This document shows, in pieces, positions 17,976 through 26,831 of a DNA stretch of 64,000 bases. The DNA is from an uncultured Lachnospiraceae bacterium (GTDB taxonomy: Bacteria > Bacillota > Clostridia > Lachnospirales > Lachnospiraceae), in assembly GCA_947571775.1 (NCBI GenBank), contig CANOZK010000002.1, forward strand, positions 62,001 through 126,000, read 5' to 3'. The notes below the pieces were generated by a model. That model ran no database searches. It saw nothing but the letters and a program-made list of their open reading frames with translations, and had not been told where the DNA came from. How positions within the stretch are numbered: position 1 is the stretch's first letter; each line of letters starts with the position of its first letter. Made by a program: the position numbers and the translations under genes.

Positions 17976-19412
17976 ACGACTGTAAACGATTTAAACCCAA
18001 GAGAAGTTCTACACTTTTTTTCAGAAATCGCCGGGATCCCCCATAGTTCCGGCAACACCAGCCAACTGGAGCAATACTGCCTCGATTTTGCCGCAGCTCA
18101 CAATCTGCGCTCTTTCCAGGATGCCTACGGAAACGTGATGCTGTTCAAAGACGGCACTCCCGGCTACGAAACCAGCGCTCCTGTAATCCTGCAAGGCCAT
18201 CTGGACATGGTATGCGAAAAGACCCCGGATTGCCCGGCAGATATGGAAAAAGACCCCATCCGTCTCCTGACCGACGGAAAATACATCTGGGCGGACGGCA
18301 CAACCCTTGGCGGCGACGACGGCATTGCAATCGCTTATATTCTGGCTGTGCTGGCGTCTGATACCGCCAAACACCCACCCATTGAAGCCTTGCTTACCTG
18401 TGACGAGGAAGTGGGTCTGAGGGGCGCGCGGATGTTGGATGCTTCTTCGTTAACCGGAAAATATCTGATTAACCTTGATTCCGAGGAAGAGGGAATCCTC
18501 ATGGCAGGCTGTGCCGGAGCCGTGCGGGTATTCTGTGAAAATCCCCTTTCCGCCGGCACGCCAAAAGGCTGTGCAGCAACCATAAAAATCAGCGGCCTGC
18601 AAGGCGGCCATTCCGGCGTGGACATCGACAAAAACCGCTTAAACGCCGTCAAAACACTGGGAGAACTGCTGGATACACTGCATGAAATTGCAGATATTCA
18701 GATTGCTTGCGTCCACGGCGGCGAACGGCTCAACATAATTCCCCAAAGCGCCGAAGCCGTCATCTGCTTTGAACCAACCATGTGGAATCTGCTCTGCGAC
18801 ACCGTACAGGCATTTTCCGCTCGATTACAAAAAGAGACAGCCGAACCGGACGCTTGCGCAACTCTGGAGAAAACACAGCTTCCGCCCTCCTGTCTGGACA
18901 AAACCGGGACAACGGATCTGATTTTTACACTGATGCAGGCACCTTGCGGCGTATGCGCCATGAACCCCCATATTCCAGGACTGGTGCAGACTTCACTGAA
19001 TCTGTCCAGCGCCGATCTGGAAAACAATATCCTAAAAACTGCTTTTATGATCCGCTCCAACACCGACTCCGGCAAGCAACTCCTCGTTCGGCAGCTTACC
19101 TTGCTGATGGAACACTTAGGCGGCAACATCCGGCTAGAGGACGATTATCCCGCATGGGAATACTGCCCAAAATCGGATCTGCGGGATAAAATGATTCGGG
19201 CCTATCAAGATCTTTACGGCCAAGAGCCTGTGGTCTGTACCATCCACGCCGGGCTGGAATGCGGAATCTTATCCGAAAAACTGCCCAATACAGATATGAT
19301 ATCTTTCGGCCCCAATCTGGAGCATGTACATACCCCGGAAGAACGTATGGACGTAGAATCCGCCAAACGCTGCTGGGAGTACCTGCTGCACGTTTTAGAA
19401 TTGTTAAAATAA
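17976..19412 (+). CDS. pepD: Aminoacyl-histidine dipeptidase (M20C) with an ACG start codon
   Basis: Cytosolic zinc dipeptidase that cleaves Xaa-His and other dipeptides. 478 residues if read from ACG at 17976, the normal family length. Metal-site motifs are ILQGHLDMVCE, GTTLGGDDGIAIAY and LTCDEEVGLRGA; C-terminal HAGLECGILSEK and SFGPNLEHVHTPEE also fit. The N-terminus TVNDLNPREVLHFFSEIAGI aligns with PepD, and the codon where ATG is expected reads ACG, with GAGG about 9-10 nt upstream. No ATG, GTG or TTG occurs between the preceding in-frame stop and ACG. The next possible start is GTG at 18135, which would drop 53 conserved residues. Either a rare ACG start or an inactivating mutation. Confidence 0.85.
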   Translation, partial: TTVNDLNPREVLHFFSEIAGIPHSSGNTSQLEQYCLDFAAAHNLRSFQDAYGNVMLFKDGTPGYETSAPVILQGHLDMVCEKTPDCPADMEKDPIRLLTDGKYIWADGTTLGGDDGIAIAYILAVLASDTAKHPPIEALLTCDEEVGLRGARMLDASSLTGKYLINLDSEEEGILMAGCAGAVRVFCENPLSAGTPKGCAATIKISGLQGGHSGVDIDKNRLNAVKTLGELLDTLHEIADIQIACVHGGERLNIIPQSAEAVICFEPTMWNLLCDTVQAFSARLQKETAEPDACATLEKTQLPPSCLDKTGTTDLIFTLMQAPCGVCAMNPHIPGLVQTSLNLSSADLENNILKTAFMIRSNTDSGKQLLVRQLTLLMEHLGGNIRLEDDYPAWEYCPKSDLRDKMIRAYQDLYGQEPVVCTIHAGLECGILSEKLPNTDMISFGPNLEHVHTPEERMDVESAKRCWEYLLHVLELLK

Positions 19413-19448
19413 CCAAAAAAATTCCAATCACGAAGGAGAGAAAAAGAA

Positions 19449-20632
19449 ATGATCCAAGAAGGTTTCCTCTACATCGCAGCATTGGTTTTTATCGCTGCTA
19501 TATTGATCAATCTTCCAAAAATATTTACTGGAGAAACAGCAAAGAAAATCTTTAACTTTGCGCCGCCCATTGTACTGATTTATTTAGGGCTGATGATTCT
19601 GTGTACCGTTCGCCTGTGGGATTTGGAGGCCACCGCAGAAACTTACACGGCCCTCAAAAACCCGCTTCTTTACGCGATGCTCTTTATCATGCTGCTGCGC
19701 TGCGACCTGAAAAAAATTATTAAACTTGGCCCGAAAATGTTGATTGGCTTTTTCTGCGCTACCATTTCCATCGGCCTGGGTTTTGTCCTTTCCTATGCGA
19801 TTTTCCACGGCGGTCTGGGCGCAAATGCCTGGAAAGCCCTGGGCGCTCTGTGCGGGAGCTGGATGGGCGGAGGCGGCAATATGCTGGCCATCCAGGCAGC
19901 CCTGAACGTCGATGAAGGCACCATGGCCTATGCGTTGGTTATGGACTCTATCTGTGCAACTTTGTATGTGATGTTCCTGCTGTGGGCCATTGGATTTTCC
20001 AAAAAATTCAACAAATGGACCCATGCCGACACCAGAGTCATCGACGAAGTGGGCCAGGCATTGGAAGCCGAAGCCCGCGCCAATACAAAGCCTTTGACCT
20101 GGCAGAATATCGCCATTTTACTGGGCAGCGGCCTTCTGGTTTCCGCTCTGTCCCAAAAGGCAGGGGATGCCATCGCCTTAGCGCCTTAGCTTTGCCGTTC
20201 TTAGATAAAGCCACCTGGACAGTTTTGATTGTTACGGTGCTGGGCGTCGGCCTGGCGCTGACACCTTTTGGCAAATTAAAAGGTACGGAAGAGATTTCCA
20301 ATGTGCTTTTGTATATTGTAATCGCCCTGATTGCGTCCCGCGCAGACCTGGCAAGCATGGGCAACGCCCCCATATGGCTGCTTTCCGGCGCGTTTATCCT
20401 GGTCTTCCATGTAGTCATTATGGTAATTCTGGCGAAAGTCTTGAAAATGGATATTTTCACCTGCTGCGTGGCCTCTCTTGCAAACATTGGCGGTACGGCA
20501 ACTGCACCGGTTCTGGCCGGTACATACAGTAGCGCCCTGGTTCCCGTGGGTATTATCATGGCTTTGCTGGGCTATGTAGTCGGCACCGGCGGCGGCCTGG
20601 TGGTTGCCCAACTGATGAGTCTGTTTGGGTAA
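19449..20632 (+). pseudogene. DUF819 (YjcL-like) membrane transporter, frameshifted
   Basis: The first frame (19449-20189) gives 246 residues of a multi-spanning protein: IYLGLMILCTVRLWDLEATAE, KNPLLYAMLFIMLLRCDLKK, GSWMGGGGNMLAIQAALNVDEG, then stops. A second frame, ending at 20632, continues the family sequence (LPFLDKATWTVLIVTVLG, IGGTATAPVLAGTYSS, GYVVGTGGGLVVAQL). The two halves join only if one base is restored around 20173-20187, so this copy carries a one-base deletion or a sequencing error. DUF819 proteins are predicted permeases of unknown substrate. The gene starts 36 bp after pepD, with a good ribosome site AAGGAG. Confidence 0.85.
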
Positions 20633-20643
20633 AAAAAGAAAGA

Positions 20644-20679
20644 GCGGTGTCAGAGTCAAACTCCGGCACCGCCCTTTTT
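20644..20679. terminator. Bidirectional intrinsic terminator
   Basis: A stem of GCGGTG...CACCGC with an inner GAGT/ACTC pair is followed by CTTTTTG on the plus strand; on the minus strand it is followed by CTTTCTTTTTTT. It serves the DUF819 gene and the converging BspA-like gene. Confidence 0.8.
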
Positions 20680-20683
20680 GCTT

Positions 20684-22144
20684 TTAGATTGCTACAATAG
20701 ATACGCCTTTGCCCTGTCCCTTTCCTTTCAAGAGCCTCGTATATGTAGCCAACTTGGAAGCCTTCACCTGAATTTCAGCAGAAGGATGAATCCCCAGAAA
20801 AGCATTGAGCTTTACAGTCGTCAGCTTTGTGGATTTGATGATGATGGTAGAAAGCTTGGAACATCCCTGGAATGCATTTTTTCGGATAGTTTGAAGTCCG
20901 GTTCCAATGGATACCGTCATCAGTTTTGTATCGCCGCTGAAAGCGTTCGCCTTGATAAGCGTAACCGAATTCGGAATGACAAGACTGCTGAGCGTTGTAC
21001 AGTCGGCAAACGCGCTTCTGCCGATGGTCGTCAATCCAGACTGTAAGCTGACATTGTTCAGTTTCTTACATCCCCGGAAAGTGTTGATCGGAATGAGAGA
21101 TACCGTTTTGGGAATGGTAACGGAAGCCAGCGCCGTACAGTTTCTAAATACGCCGGTACCCAATGCCTGCACCCCGGTAATGGAAGCGGAGCTTAATTGT
21201 GTACAGCCGATAAAAGCCCTCGCTTTCACGCGCGTAACCGTTTTGGGAAGCGTGATGCCTGTCAGTGCTGTACAGTTGGCAAATGCGCTTATCCCAATCC
21301 AATCCAGACCTGCACCGATGGATACAGAGGTCAATCCCGTACAGCCAGAAAATGCTCTCTTCCCGATTGCTTCCACGTTGCCTCCAATGGAAACGGATGT
21401 AACCGTTGTATTGTTTTTAAAAGCGCTTGCCGCAATTCCTGTCACTTTATAGGAAATCCCGTTGATGCTGACTGTTGCAGGAATTTCGATAGCGCCCGAA
21501 AGTTCTGTGCCGGAACAAGAGACCTCTTTTCCTTGTTTCTTCACGGTATATTCCATGTTATTCAAGCTTAGAACCGTGCCCTTCGTCGGCTGCGCCTCCC
21601 CGGAGGGTTCATTCCCGGATACATTTCCTGAGATATTGCCAGACACATTCCCGGAGATATTGCCGGATACATTTCCTGAGACATTCCCGGATACATTTCC
21701 TGAGACATTATCTGACACATTGCCAGAGATGTTCCCAGAGACATTATCTGAGACATTCCCAGAGATATTGCCGGATACATTTCCTGAGACATTCCCGGAT
21801 ACATTGTCAGAGACATTATCCGACACATTGCCTGAGATGTTTCCTGAGACATTCCCGGATACATTGTCAGAGACATTATCTGACACATTGCCTGAGATGT
21901 TTCCTGAGACATTCCCGGATACATCGTTAGAAATATTGTCAGAAACATTATCCGATACATTGCTAGAGATGTTTCCTGAGACATCCCCAGAAACCTCTTC
22001 AGGATTTTCGCCGGACACGCTCGTTGTTTCTTCTTGCTGTTCTGCCGCTTCTATCTCTTCTGCATATACGTTCATACTCAAACTGCTTACATTGAGAGCG
22101 GCGATCGATACTGCCAACACAAAAGCTAAAAATCTTTTCCTCAT
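20684..22144 (-). CDS. BspA-like leucine-rich-repeat secreted protein with tetrapeptide repeats
   Basis: 486 residues. A signal peptide (about 1-28, ending VYA|EE) is followed by an acidic segment and then 32 tandem tetrapeptides of the form [V/I]-S-[G/D/S]-[N/D] (residues 51-178). After a short spacer (about 179-230) come LRR_5/BspA repeats to the end, each with the pattern A-F-x-x-C-T-x-L-x-x-V-x-I-x. There is no LPXTG signal or obvious anchor, so the protein may be secreted or bound non-covalently. BspA-type proteins often bind host or bacterial surfaces; that role is inferred. The Asn/Ser-rich stalk is probably flexible and could vary in length between strains. Confidence 0.88.
   Translation of the reverse strand: MRKRFLAFVLAVSIAALNVSSLSMNVYAEEIEAAEQQEETTSVSGENPEEVSGDVSGNISSNVSDNVSDNISNDVSGNVSGNISGNVSDNVSDNVSGNVSGNISGNVSDNVSDNVSGNVSGNVSGNISGNVSDNVSGNISGNVSDNVSGNVSGNVSGNVSGNISGNVSGNISGNVSGNEPSGEAQPTKGTVLSLNNMEYTVKKQGKEVSCSGTELSGAIEIPATVSINGISYKVTGIAASAFKNNTTVTSVSIGGNVEAIGKRAFSGCTGLTSVSIGAGLDWIGISAFANCTALTGITLPKTVTRVKARAFIGCTQLSSASITGVQALGTGVFRNCTALASVTIPKTVSLIPINTFRGCKKLNNVSLQSGLTTIGRSAFADCTTLSSLVIPNSVTLIKANAFSGDTKLMTVSIGTGLQTIRKNAFQGCSKLSTIIIKSTKLTTVKLNAFLGIHPSAEIQVKASKLATYTRLLKGKGQGKGVSIVAI
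21611..21994 (-). repeat. 12-bp minisatellite coding 32 tetrapeptides
   Basis: 384 bp of tandem 12-bp units inside the BspA-like gene. Units are grouped into larger blocks (for example VSGN-VSGN-ISGN-VSDN-VSDN recurs), which suggests duplication of multi-unit blocks. Because the unit length is a multiple of three, other frames across it stay open too; those frames are not genes. Confidence 0.92.
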
Positions 22145-22361
22145 CTTTCTTTCTCCTTTCTACATGTGTGTTTCCAATTTTTGTAAGTCCATCTTTTACA
22201 AAAGCTGGAGCGAAATATTTTTCACAATAGAAATCTTACAAAATAATTATGATAAAAATATGTTTTTATTACAAAAATATTAATTTTTTATCATTTGGAT
22301 AGCCCCATTGCACTGCAAATACTCAACCATTTTTCATTTGTTTACTGTGATAAAATTAAAA

Positions 22362-22390
22362 TTGATTTTAAAGAGGAGTTTGATTATAAT
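22362..22390 (+). promoter_or_regulatory. Promoter for the His-rich protein gene
   Basis: TTGATT, 17 nt, TATAAT, 31 bp before the ATG at 22422. The remaining divergent gap (22145-22361) is AT-rich and shows no clear element. Confidence 0.6.
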
Positions 22391-22421
22391 ATTCTGTAAT
22401 CATCGAAAGGAGAAATGAAAA

Positions 22422-22859
22422 ATGAGCGATATAGAAGAAACACAACTGCACGAAGGCTGCGAATGCGGACACCACCACGGCCATCATCATGGGGGAAACC
22501 AGGTGCTCATGGCAAGCGCAGACGGCCATCTTCTGGGTACGATGACGGCCTATACCCCGGCTTCTTTGGCTGTGGCTGAGATGAATATGGAATTGTCTAT
22601 GAAAGATGTCGTTATCTTTATAAAGGAAAACGGCGGCACCCCCTTACAGGTAAAAGCCAGTTTGAAAGATACGGCTTCCACCGTGCTGCTAAATCTGTCG
22701 GGAACAGAGATTTTTCATTCGGAATCCGCGGAGAGTACAGAAACAGATCCCACAAAAGTAAAATGTAAACTGCTGGTGGTGGCGGACGGACTGGATTCCG
22801 ATTTGCTGAAAAATTCGCTTGAGACTTATATGGATTATTTTGTAAATAACTCTTTTTAA
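22422..22859 (+). CDS. Unrecognised small protein with a Cys/His-rich N-terminus
   Basis: 145 residues, no signal peptide or membrane span. The N-terminus carries CECGHHHGHHHGG (about residues 14-26), a likely metal-binding segment. The rest is a soluble acidic domain with LLGTMTAYTPASLAVAEM and a C-terminus ending in DYFVNNSF. The ATG follows AAAGGAG. I do not recognise the family. It has its own promoter and lies 125 bp upstream of the flavoprotein-hydrogenase pair on the same strand, so a role in metal supply or regulation of the hydrogenase is possible but unproven. Confidence 0.75.
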   Translation: MSDIEETQLHEGCECGHHHGHHHGGNQVLMASADGHLLGTMTAYTPASLAVAEMNMELSMKDVVIFIKENGGTPLQVKASLKDTASTVLLNLSGTEIFHSESAESTETDPTKVKCKLLVVADGLDSDLLKNSLETYMDYFVNNSF

Positions 22860-22984
22860 AAGAATTGCCCGTCTGCCCGTCTGCGAAAAAAACAGTAGAA
22901 GAAACCCCAAAAAAATGATATAATCACGGCAAAGTACTGTTTTTGCTTTGATTACTTACTTTTAGAAATGGAGGGTTCCCAACG

Positions 22985-24820
22985 TTGGAGAGATTAAAAC
23001 TCGAAATACCCGGACAGGAGCAGCGTGCATTTCAGGAATTATGCAACGACATCAGCAGGAGAATCAACGTGAGTCCGATGGGCCTGTGTCCGGTAGATAT
23101 TACCTTAAACGTTATCCGCATGTGCCATGCGCAAAGCTGCGGAAAATGCACCCCATGCCGGATTGGACTTGGGCAGCTTGCGAATATGCTGGAATCGGTT
23201 CTGGACGGCGCCGCGAACGTGCAAATATTGGAAATGATTGAGCGTACCGCCAGAACCGTTATCGATACGGCAGACTGTGCCATCGGATACGAAGCCGCCA
23301 AAATGGCTCTGAACAGCATCACCAATTTCCGGCAGGATTATCTAAACCATGTCCATCAAGATCACTGTATGTATGGCTTAAAACACGCCGTCCCCTGTAC
23401 GGCCATGTGTCCGGCCCATGTAGACGTACCCGGATATATCGCCCTGGTAAAAGCAGGAAGAAACGAGGACGCTGTGCGTCTGATCCGAAAGGACAACCCG
23501 TTCCCGTCCGTATGCGGCTACGTCTGCGAGCATCCCTGTGAAAACCATTGCCGGCGCCGGATGATGGATGATGCGGTCAATATCTGCGGCATCAAGCGCT
23601 ACGCCGTAGACCACGCCGGAAAAATCGAAACTCCTGTCTGCGAAAAACCGACTGGAAAGAAAGTAGCCATTGTCGGCGGAGGTCCTGGCGGCCTTACCAC
23701 GGCATACTTTTTGACACTGATGGGCCATCAGACGGTTGTCTACGAGCAGCGGCCAAAATTAGGGGGAATGCTCCGCTACGGAATCCCGGATTACCGGCTG
23801 CCGCAGGATGTGCTGGACAGTGATATCCAATACATTCTGGATACCGGGGTAAAAACTGTGCTAGACACCAATATCGGGACAGACATCACATTAGACGAAT
23901 TGAAAAAACAGTACGACGCGGTTTATATGTCCATCGGCGCCCACGATGACAAAAAGCTGGGCATCGATGGAGAAAACAGCACAAATGTTGTCAGTGCTGT
24001 GGAAATGCTCCGAAACATCGGCGAGGGAAAGGTTCTGAACCTAGAGGGAAAAAGAGTCTGCATCATCGGCGGCGGAAATGTGGCCATGGACGCCACCCGA
24101 ACCAGCCTGAGACTGGGCGCAGAACATGTAACTTGTGTGTACCGCCGAAGAATCGACGATATGACCGCTTTGGCGGAAGAGATCCATGAGGCACAGATGG
24201 AAGGCGCAGAGATTTTACCTCTTCATGCGCCGGATCATATCGAAACAGACGAAAACGGCCAGGTCTGCGGATTATGGGCGCAGCCGCAGATTATCAGCAG
24301 CATCGGCTCCGACGGAAGACCCTCTGTACGCAAAGCAAAAAAAGATCTGGTACGGATTCCCTGCGATTACATAATCATCGCCATCGGGCAGGCGGTACAT
24401 CTGAAACCTTTTGAGGAAAGCGGCATCCGCACACAAAGAGGCGCAATACAAGCGGAACAGACCTGCTTTGTCAGCGGAAGCGGAAATGTATTTGCCGGGG
24501 GCGACGCCGTTTCCGGTCCGGCCACTGTGATCCGCGCTGTGGCAGCCGGAAAAGTGGCAGCCGATAATATTGACCAGTTCCTGGGATACCATCACACCAT
24601 CCAGGCGGATGTGGAAGTACCCGCACCACAGCACACAAATACCCCGCCCTGCGGACGCGTCAATCTGACTGGCCGCAGCATCGAGCAGATCCAAGGAGAT
24701 TTCGATCTGGTCAGCATGGGAATAAGCAGCCAGGAGATGGAACAGGAATGCTCCAGATGCCTGCGCTGCGATCATTTTGGATACGGAATTCTCAAAGGAG
24801 GGAGGAACATCCAGTGGTAA
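22985..24820 (+). CDS. NuoF-type Fe-S / GltD-like NAD(P)-flavoprotein, hydrogenase partner
   Basis: 611 residues from TTG at 22985, with GGAGGG 9 nt upstream. Residues ~20-100 match the Fe-S binding domain of NuoF/HydB (CHAQSCGKCTPCRIG, later ADCAIG). Residues ~125-225 are a DPD-type domain with two Cys clusters (CTAMCPAHVDVPGY; CGYVCEHPCENHCRRR). Then comes a glutamate-synthase small-subunit FAD/NAD(P) fold: IVGGGPGGLTTAYF (~228), GGMLRYGIPDYRLP, IIGGGNVAMDATR (~360), and VFAGGDAVSGP. Its stop overlaps the hydrogenase start by 7 bp, so the two proteins probably form a complex passing electrons between NAD(P)H and the hydrogenase. This arrangement resembles the glutamate-synthase-linked (group A2-like) [FeFe] hydrogenases. 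Confidence 0.88.
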   Translation: MERLKLEIPGQEQRAFQELCNDISRRINVSPMGLCPVDITLNVIRMCHAQSCGKCTPCRIGLGQLANMLESVLDGAANVQILEMIERTARTVIDTADCAIGYEAAKMALNSITNFRQDYLNHVHQDHCMYGLKHAVPCTAMCPAHVDVPGYIALVKAGRNEDAVRLIRKDNPFPSVCGYVCEHPCENHCRRRMMDDAVNICGIKRYAVDHAGKIETPVCEKPTGKKVAIVGGGPGGLTTAYFLTLMGHQTVVYEQRPKLGGMLRYGIPDYRLPQDVLDSDIQYILDTGVKTVLDTNIGTDITLDELKKQYDAVYMSIGAHDDKKLGIDGENSTNVVSAVEMLRNIGEGKVLNLEGKRVCIIGGGNVAMDATRTSLRLGAEHVTCVYRRRIDDMTALAEEIHEAQMEGAEILPLHAPDHIETDENGQVCGLWAQPQIISSIGSDGRPSVRKAKKDLVRIPCDYIIIAIGQAVHLKPFEESGIRTQRGAIQAEQTCFVSGSGNVFAGGDAVSGPATVIRAVAAGKVAADNIDQFLGYHHTIQADVEVPAPQHTNTPPCGRVNLTGRSIEQIQGDFDLVSMGISSQEMEQECSRCLRCDHFGYGILKGGRNIQW

Positions 24821-26556
24821 ATATTACAATCAACAACATCCAGATAGAAGCACTGGAAAACAGCACCATTATGGAAGCGGCAAAATCAGCGGGAATCGAT
24901 ATTCCGCACCTCTGCTACCTAAAAGAATTGAACGAAATCGGCGCCTGTCGACTGTGCTGTATCGAGATAGAAGGGGAAGAAAAGCTGGTGCCCGCCTGTG
25001 ACAACGTGGTACAGGAAGGCATGAAGATCACCACCAACAGCGCCCGCGTCCGGGGAGCCTGCCGAACCAACTTAGAGCTGATCATGAGCCAGCACGACGG
25101 GCAATGTACTACCTGTGTGCGCAGCGGAAACTGCCAGTTACAAAAACTTGCAAACGATTTTAATTTATTGGAAAACCGATTTGAGAAAGAGCTTCCCGCA
25201 GGGAAAGCCGCACAGTGGGAGACGGATTTCCCGTTGATCCGGGATGCTGGAAAATGCGTCAAATGTATGCGCTGCATCCAAATCTGTAATAAAGTGCAAA
25301 GTCTTGGCGTATGGGATCTAGTGGGAACCGGAAGCCGTACCCGTGTGGATGTCTCCGAAAACCGCACCATCTCCCAAGCGGATTGCAGTCAATGCGGCCA
25401 ATGTATTGTGAACTGTCCGGTGGGCGCGTTGCGGGAACGCGACGACGTGGAGAAAGTCACCGCACAGTTGGAAAACCCAGAAGTCATCACCGTTGCCCAG
25501 ATCGCACCCGCCGTGCGCAGCGCATGGGCCGAACATCTGGGTATCCCGGAGGACTCCGCAACCGTCAGCCGGCTTGCCGGAGCTTTGAAAAAACTGGGTT
25601 TCGACTATGTATTCGACACCAGTTTCTCGGCAGATTTGACAATCATGGAAGAGGGATCGGAATTTCTGGAGAAAAAAACCAAAGGCGAGTTGAAACAGTA
25701 TCCATTGTTTACAAGCTGCTGCCCTGGATGGGTGCGCTTCCTGAAAAGCCAGTATCCCCAGCTCGTCGGTCAGCTTTCCACGGCAAAGAGCCCTCAGCAG
25801 ATGTTCGGGGCCGTGGTAAAGAGCTATTTTGCAGAGAAAAAAGGCATTGATCCAGAGAAAATCTGCTGCGTTTCTATTATGCCCTGTGTGGCAAAGAAAG
25901 GGGAATGCAGTCTTCCAGCCATGAAAAATAACGGCGTTCAGAACGTGGATTACGCCCTGACCACAAGGGAAGTCATGCGTCTGCTTCAGGCAGAACGCAT
26001 CCACGCAGAAGATGCTGTGGAAATTCCCTTTGACAACATCCTGCGGGACTATACCGGCGCAGGCGTTATCTTCGGTGCAACCGGCGGCGTTATGGAAGCG
26101 GCGCTTCGCAGCGCTTGGTATCTGCTAACCGGAGAAAATCCGAATCCAGATGCGTTCCAGACCGTCCACAACGTGCATCCGTCAGACAGCCAGCCATGGA
26201 AGGAAGCAGAATTTGATATCAGCGGCACAACCGTCCGTATTGCTGTTACCAGCGGTCTGGGCAACGCCAGAAAACTCTGTGAAGCAATTTTACGCGGCGA
26301 AGTCCATTATGATTTTGTGGAAATCATGGCCTGTCCCGGCGGCTGCGCAGGAGGCGGCGGCCAGACCATCCACTGCGACGACCAGGCGCGGGCCGAAAAG
26401 CGAGGCAGTCTTCTGCACAAGCTGGATCAAAACATGCCCGTGCGTTTCAGCCACGAAAACGAAGACGTCAAACAGCTTTATAAGGAATGGCTGGAGAAAC
26501 CGCTGAGCGAAAAGGCGGAAGAACTGCTTCACACCGATCATTTCGCTCCTGTTTAA
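24814..26556 (+). CDS. hydA: [FeFe] hydrogenase, catalytic subunit
   Basis: Reversibly reduces protons to H2. 580 residues from GTG at 24814; this start has AAGGAGGGAGG 8 nt upstream, while longer in-frame starts fall inside the upstream gene. In order: a [2Fe-2S] domain (CRLCCIEIEG), the His-Cys cluster (HDGQCTTCVRSGNCQLQ), two [4Fe-4S] clusters (CVKCMRCIQICNKVQ; CSQCGQCIVNCPVG), then the H-cluster motifs TSCCPGW, MPCVAKKGE and MACPGGCAGGGGQ. Length and cluster set match clostridial M3-type enzymes such as CpI. No HydE, HydF or HydG maturase is in the window. Confidence 0.96.
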   Translation: MVNITINNIQIEALENSTIMEAAKSAGIDIPHLCYLKELNEIGACRLCCIEIEGEEKLVPACDNVVQEGMKITTNSARVRGACRTNLELIMSQHDGQCTTCVRSGNCQLQKLANDFNLLENRFEKELPAGKAAQWETDFPLIRDAGKCVKCMRCIQICNKVQSLGVWDLVGTGSRTRVDVSENRTISQADCSQCGQCIVNCPVGALRERDDVEKVTAQLENPEVITVAQIAPAVRSAWAEHLGIPEDSATVSRLAGALKKLGFDYVFDTSFSADLTIMEEGSEFLEKKTKGELKQYPLFTSCCPGWVRFLKSQYPQLVGQLSTAKSPQQMFGAVVKSYFAEKKGIDPEKICCVSIMPCVAKKGECSLPAMKNNGVQNVDYALTTREVMRLLQAERIHAEDAVEIPFDNILRDYTGAGVIFGATGGVMEAALRSAWYLLTGENPNPDAFQTVHNVHPSDSQPWKEAEFDISGTTVRIAVTSGLGNARKLCEAILRGEVHYDFVEIMACPGGCAGGGGQTIHCDDQARAEKRGSLLHKLDQNMPVRFSHENEDVKQLYKEWLEKPLSEKAEELLHTDHFAPV

Positions 26557-26609
26557 GTCTATTTAAGTTTATTTAGGAATACACCAAACGAATATAGAGG
26601 TGAGGATTT

Positions 26610-26810
26610 ATGGAACCAAGCAACATTCCCACAGAAAAGGAAAACCAGTATACCAGCACTTACACTTATAAATGTCCAAACGACTCCACCGAAGTGACTC
26701 ATACCATTCTGTATCAGAAAGCTACCTGTACCAGAGTGGATGATGTGATTTTGCATTTTCGCTGCAGCAGAGATTCCGGCTGCGTAAAATGCCAGCAAAA
26801 TTACTTATAA
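26610..26810 (+). CDS. Small Cys-containing protein downstream of the hydrogenase
   Basis: 66 residues, soluble, starting MEPSNIPTEKEN. Cysteines occur as KCPND, ATCTR and FRCSRDSGCVKC, which could form a small metal-binding fold. GAGGTG lies about 9 nt before the ATG. It starts 53 bp after hydA on the same strand. I do not recognise it; it may be an accessory of the hydrogenase, or belong with the next gene. Confidence 0.6.
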   Translation: MEPSNIPTEKENQYTSTYTYKCPNDSTEVTHTILYQKATCTRVDDVILHFRCSRDSGCVKCQQNYL

Positions 26811-26831
26811 TCCTATCTCATCTAAAAAAAT

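Noticed and set aside
21611..21994. Possible CRISPR-like repeat array
   Set aside because: Units are 12 bp, directly adjacent without spacers, and in frame within a coding sequence.
21462..22283. Long open frames antisense to the BspA-like gene (TFPETFPD-type repeats) and in a third frame (MSQE-type repeats)
   Set aside because: They result from the 12-bp repeat, which is free of stops in several frames. The minus-strand frame alone has a signal peptide, a ribosome site and leucine-rich repeats.
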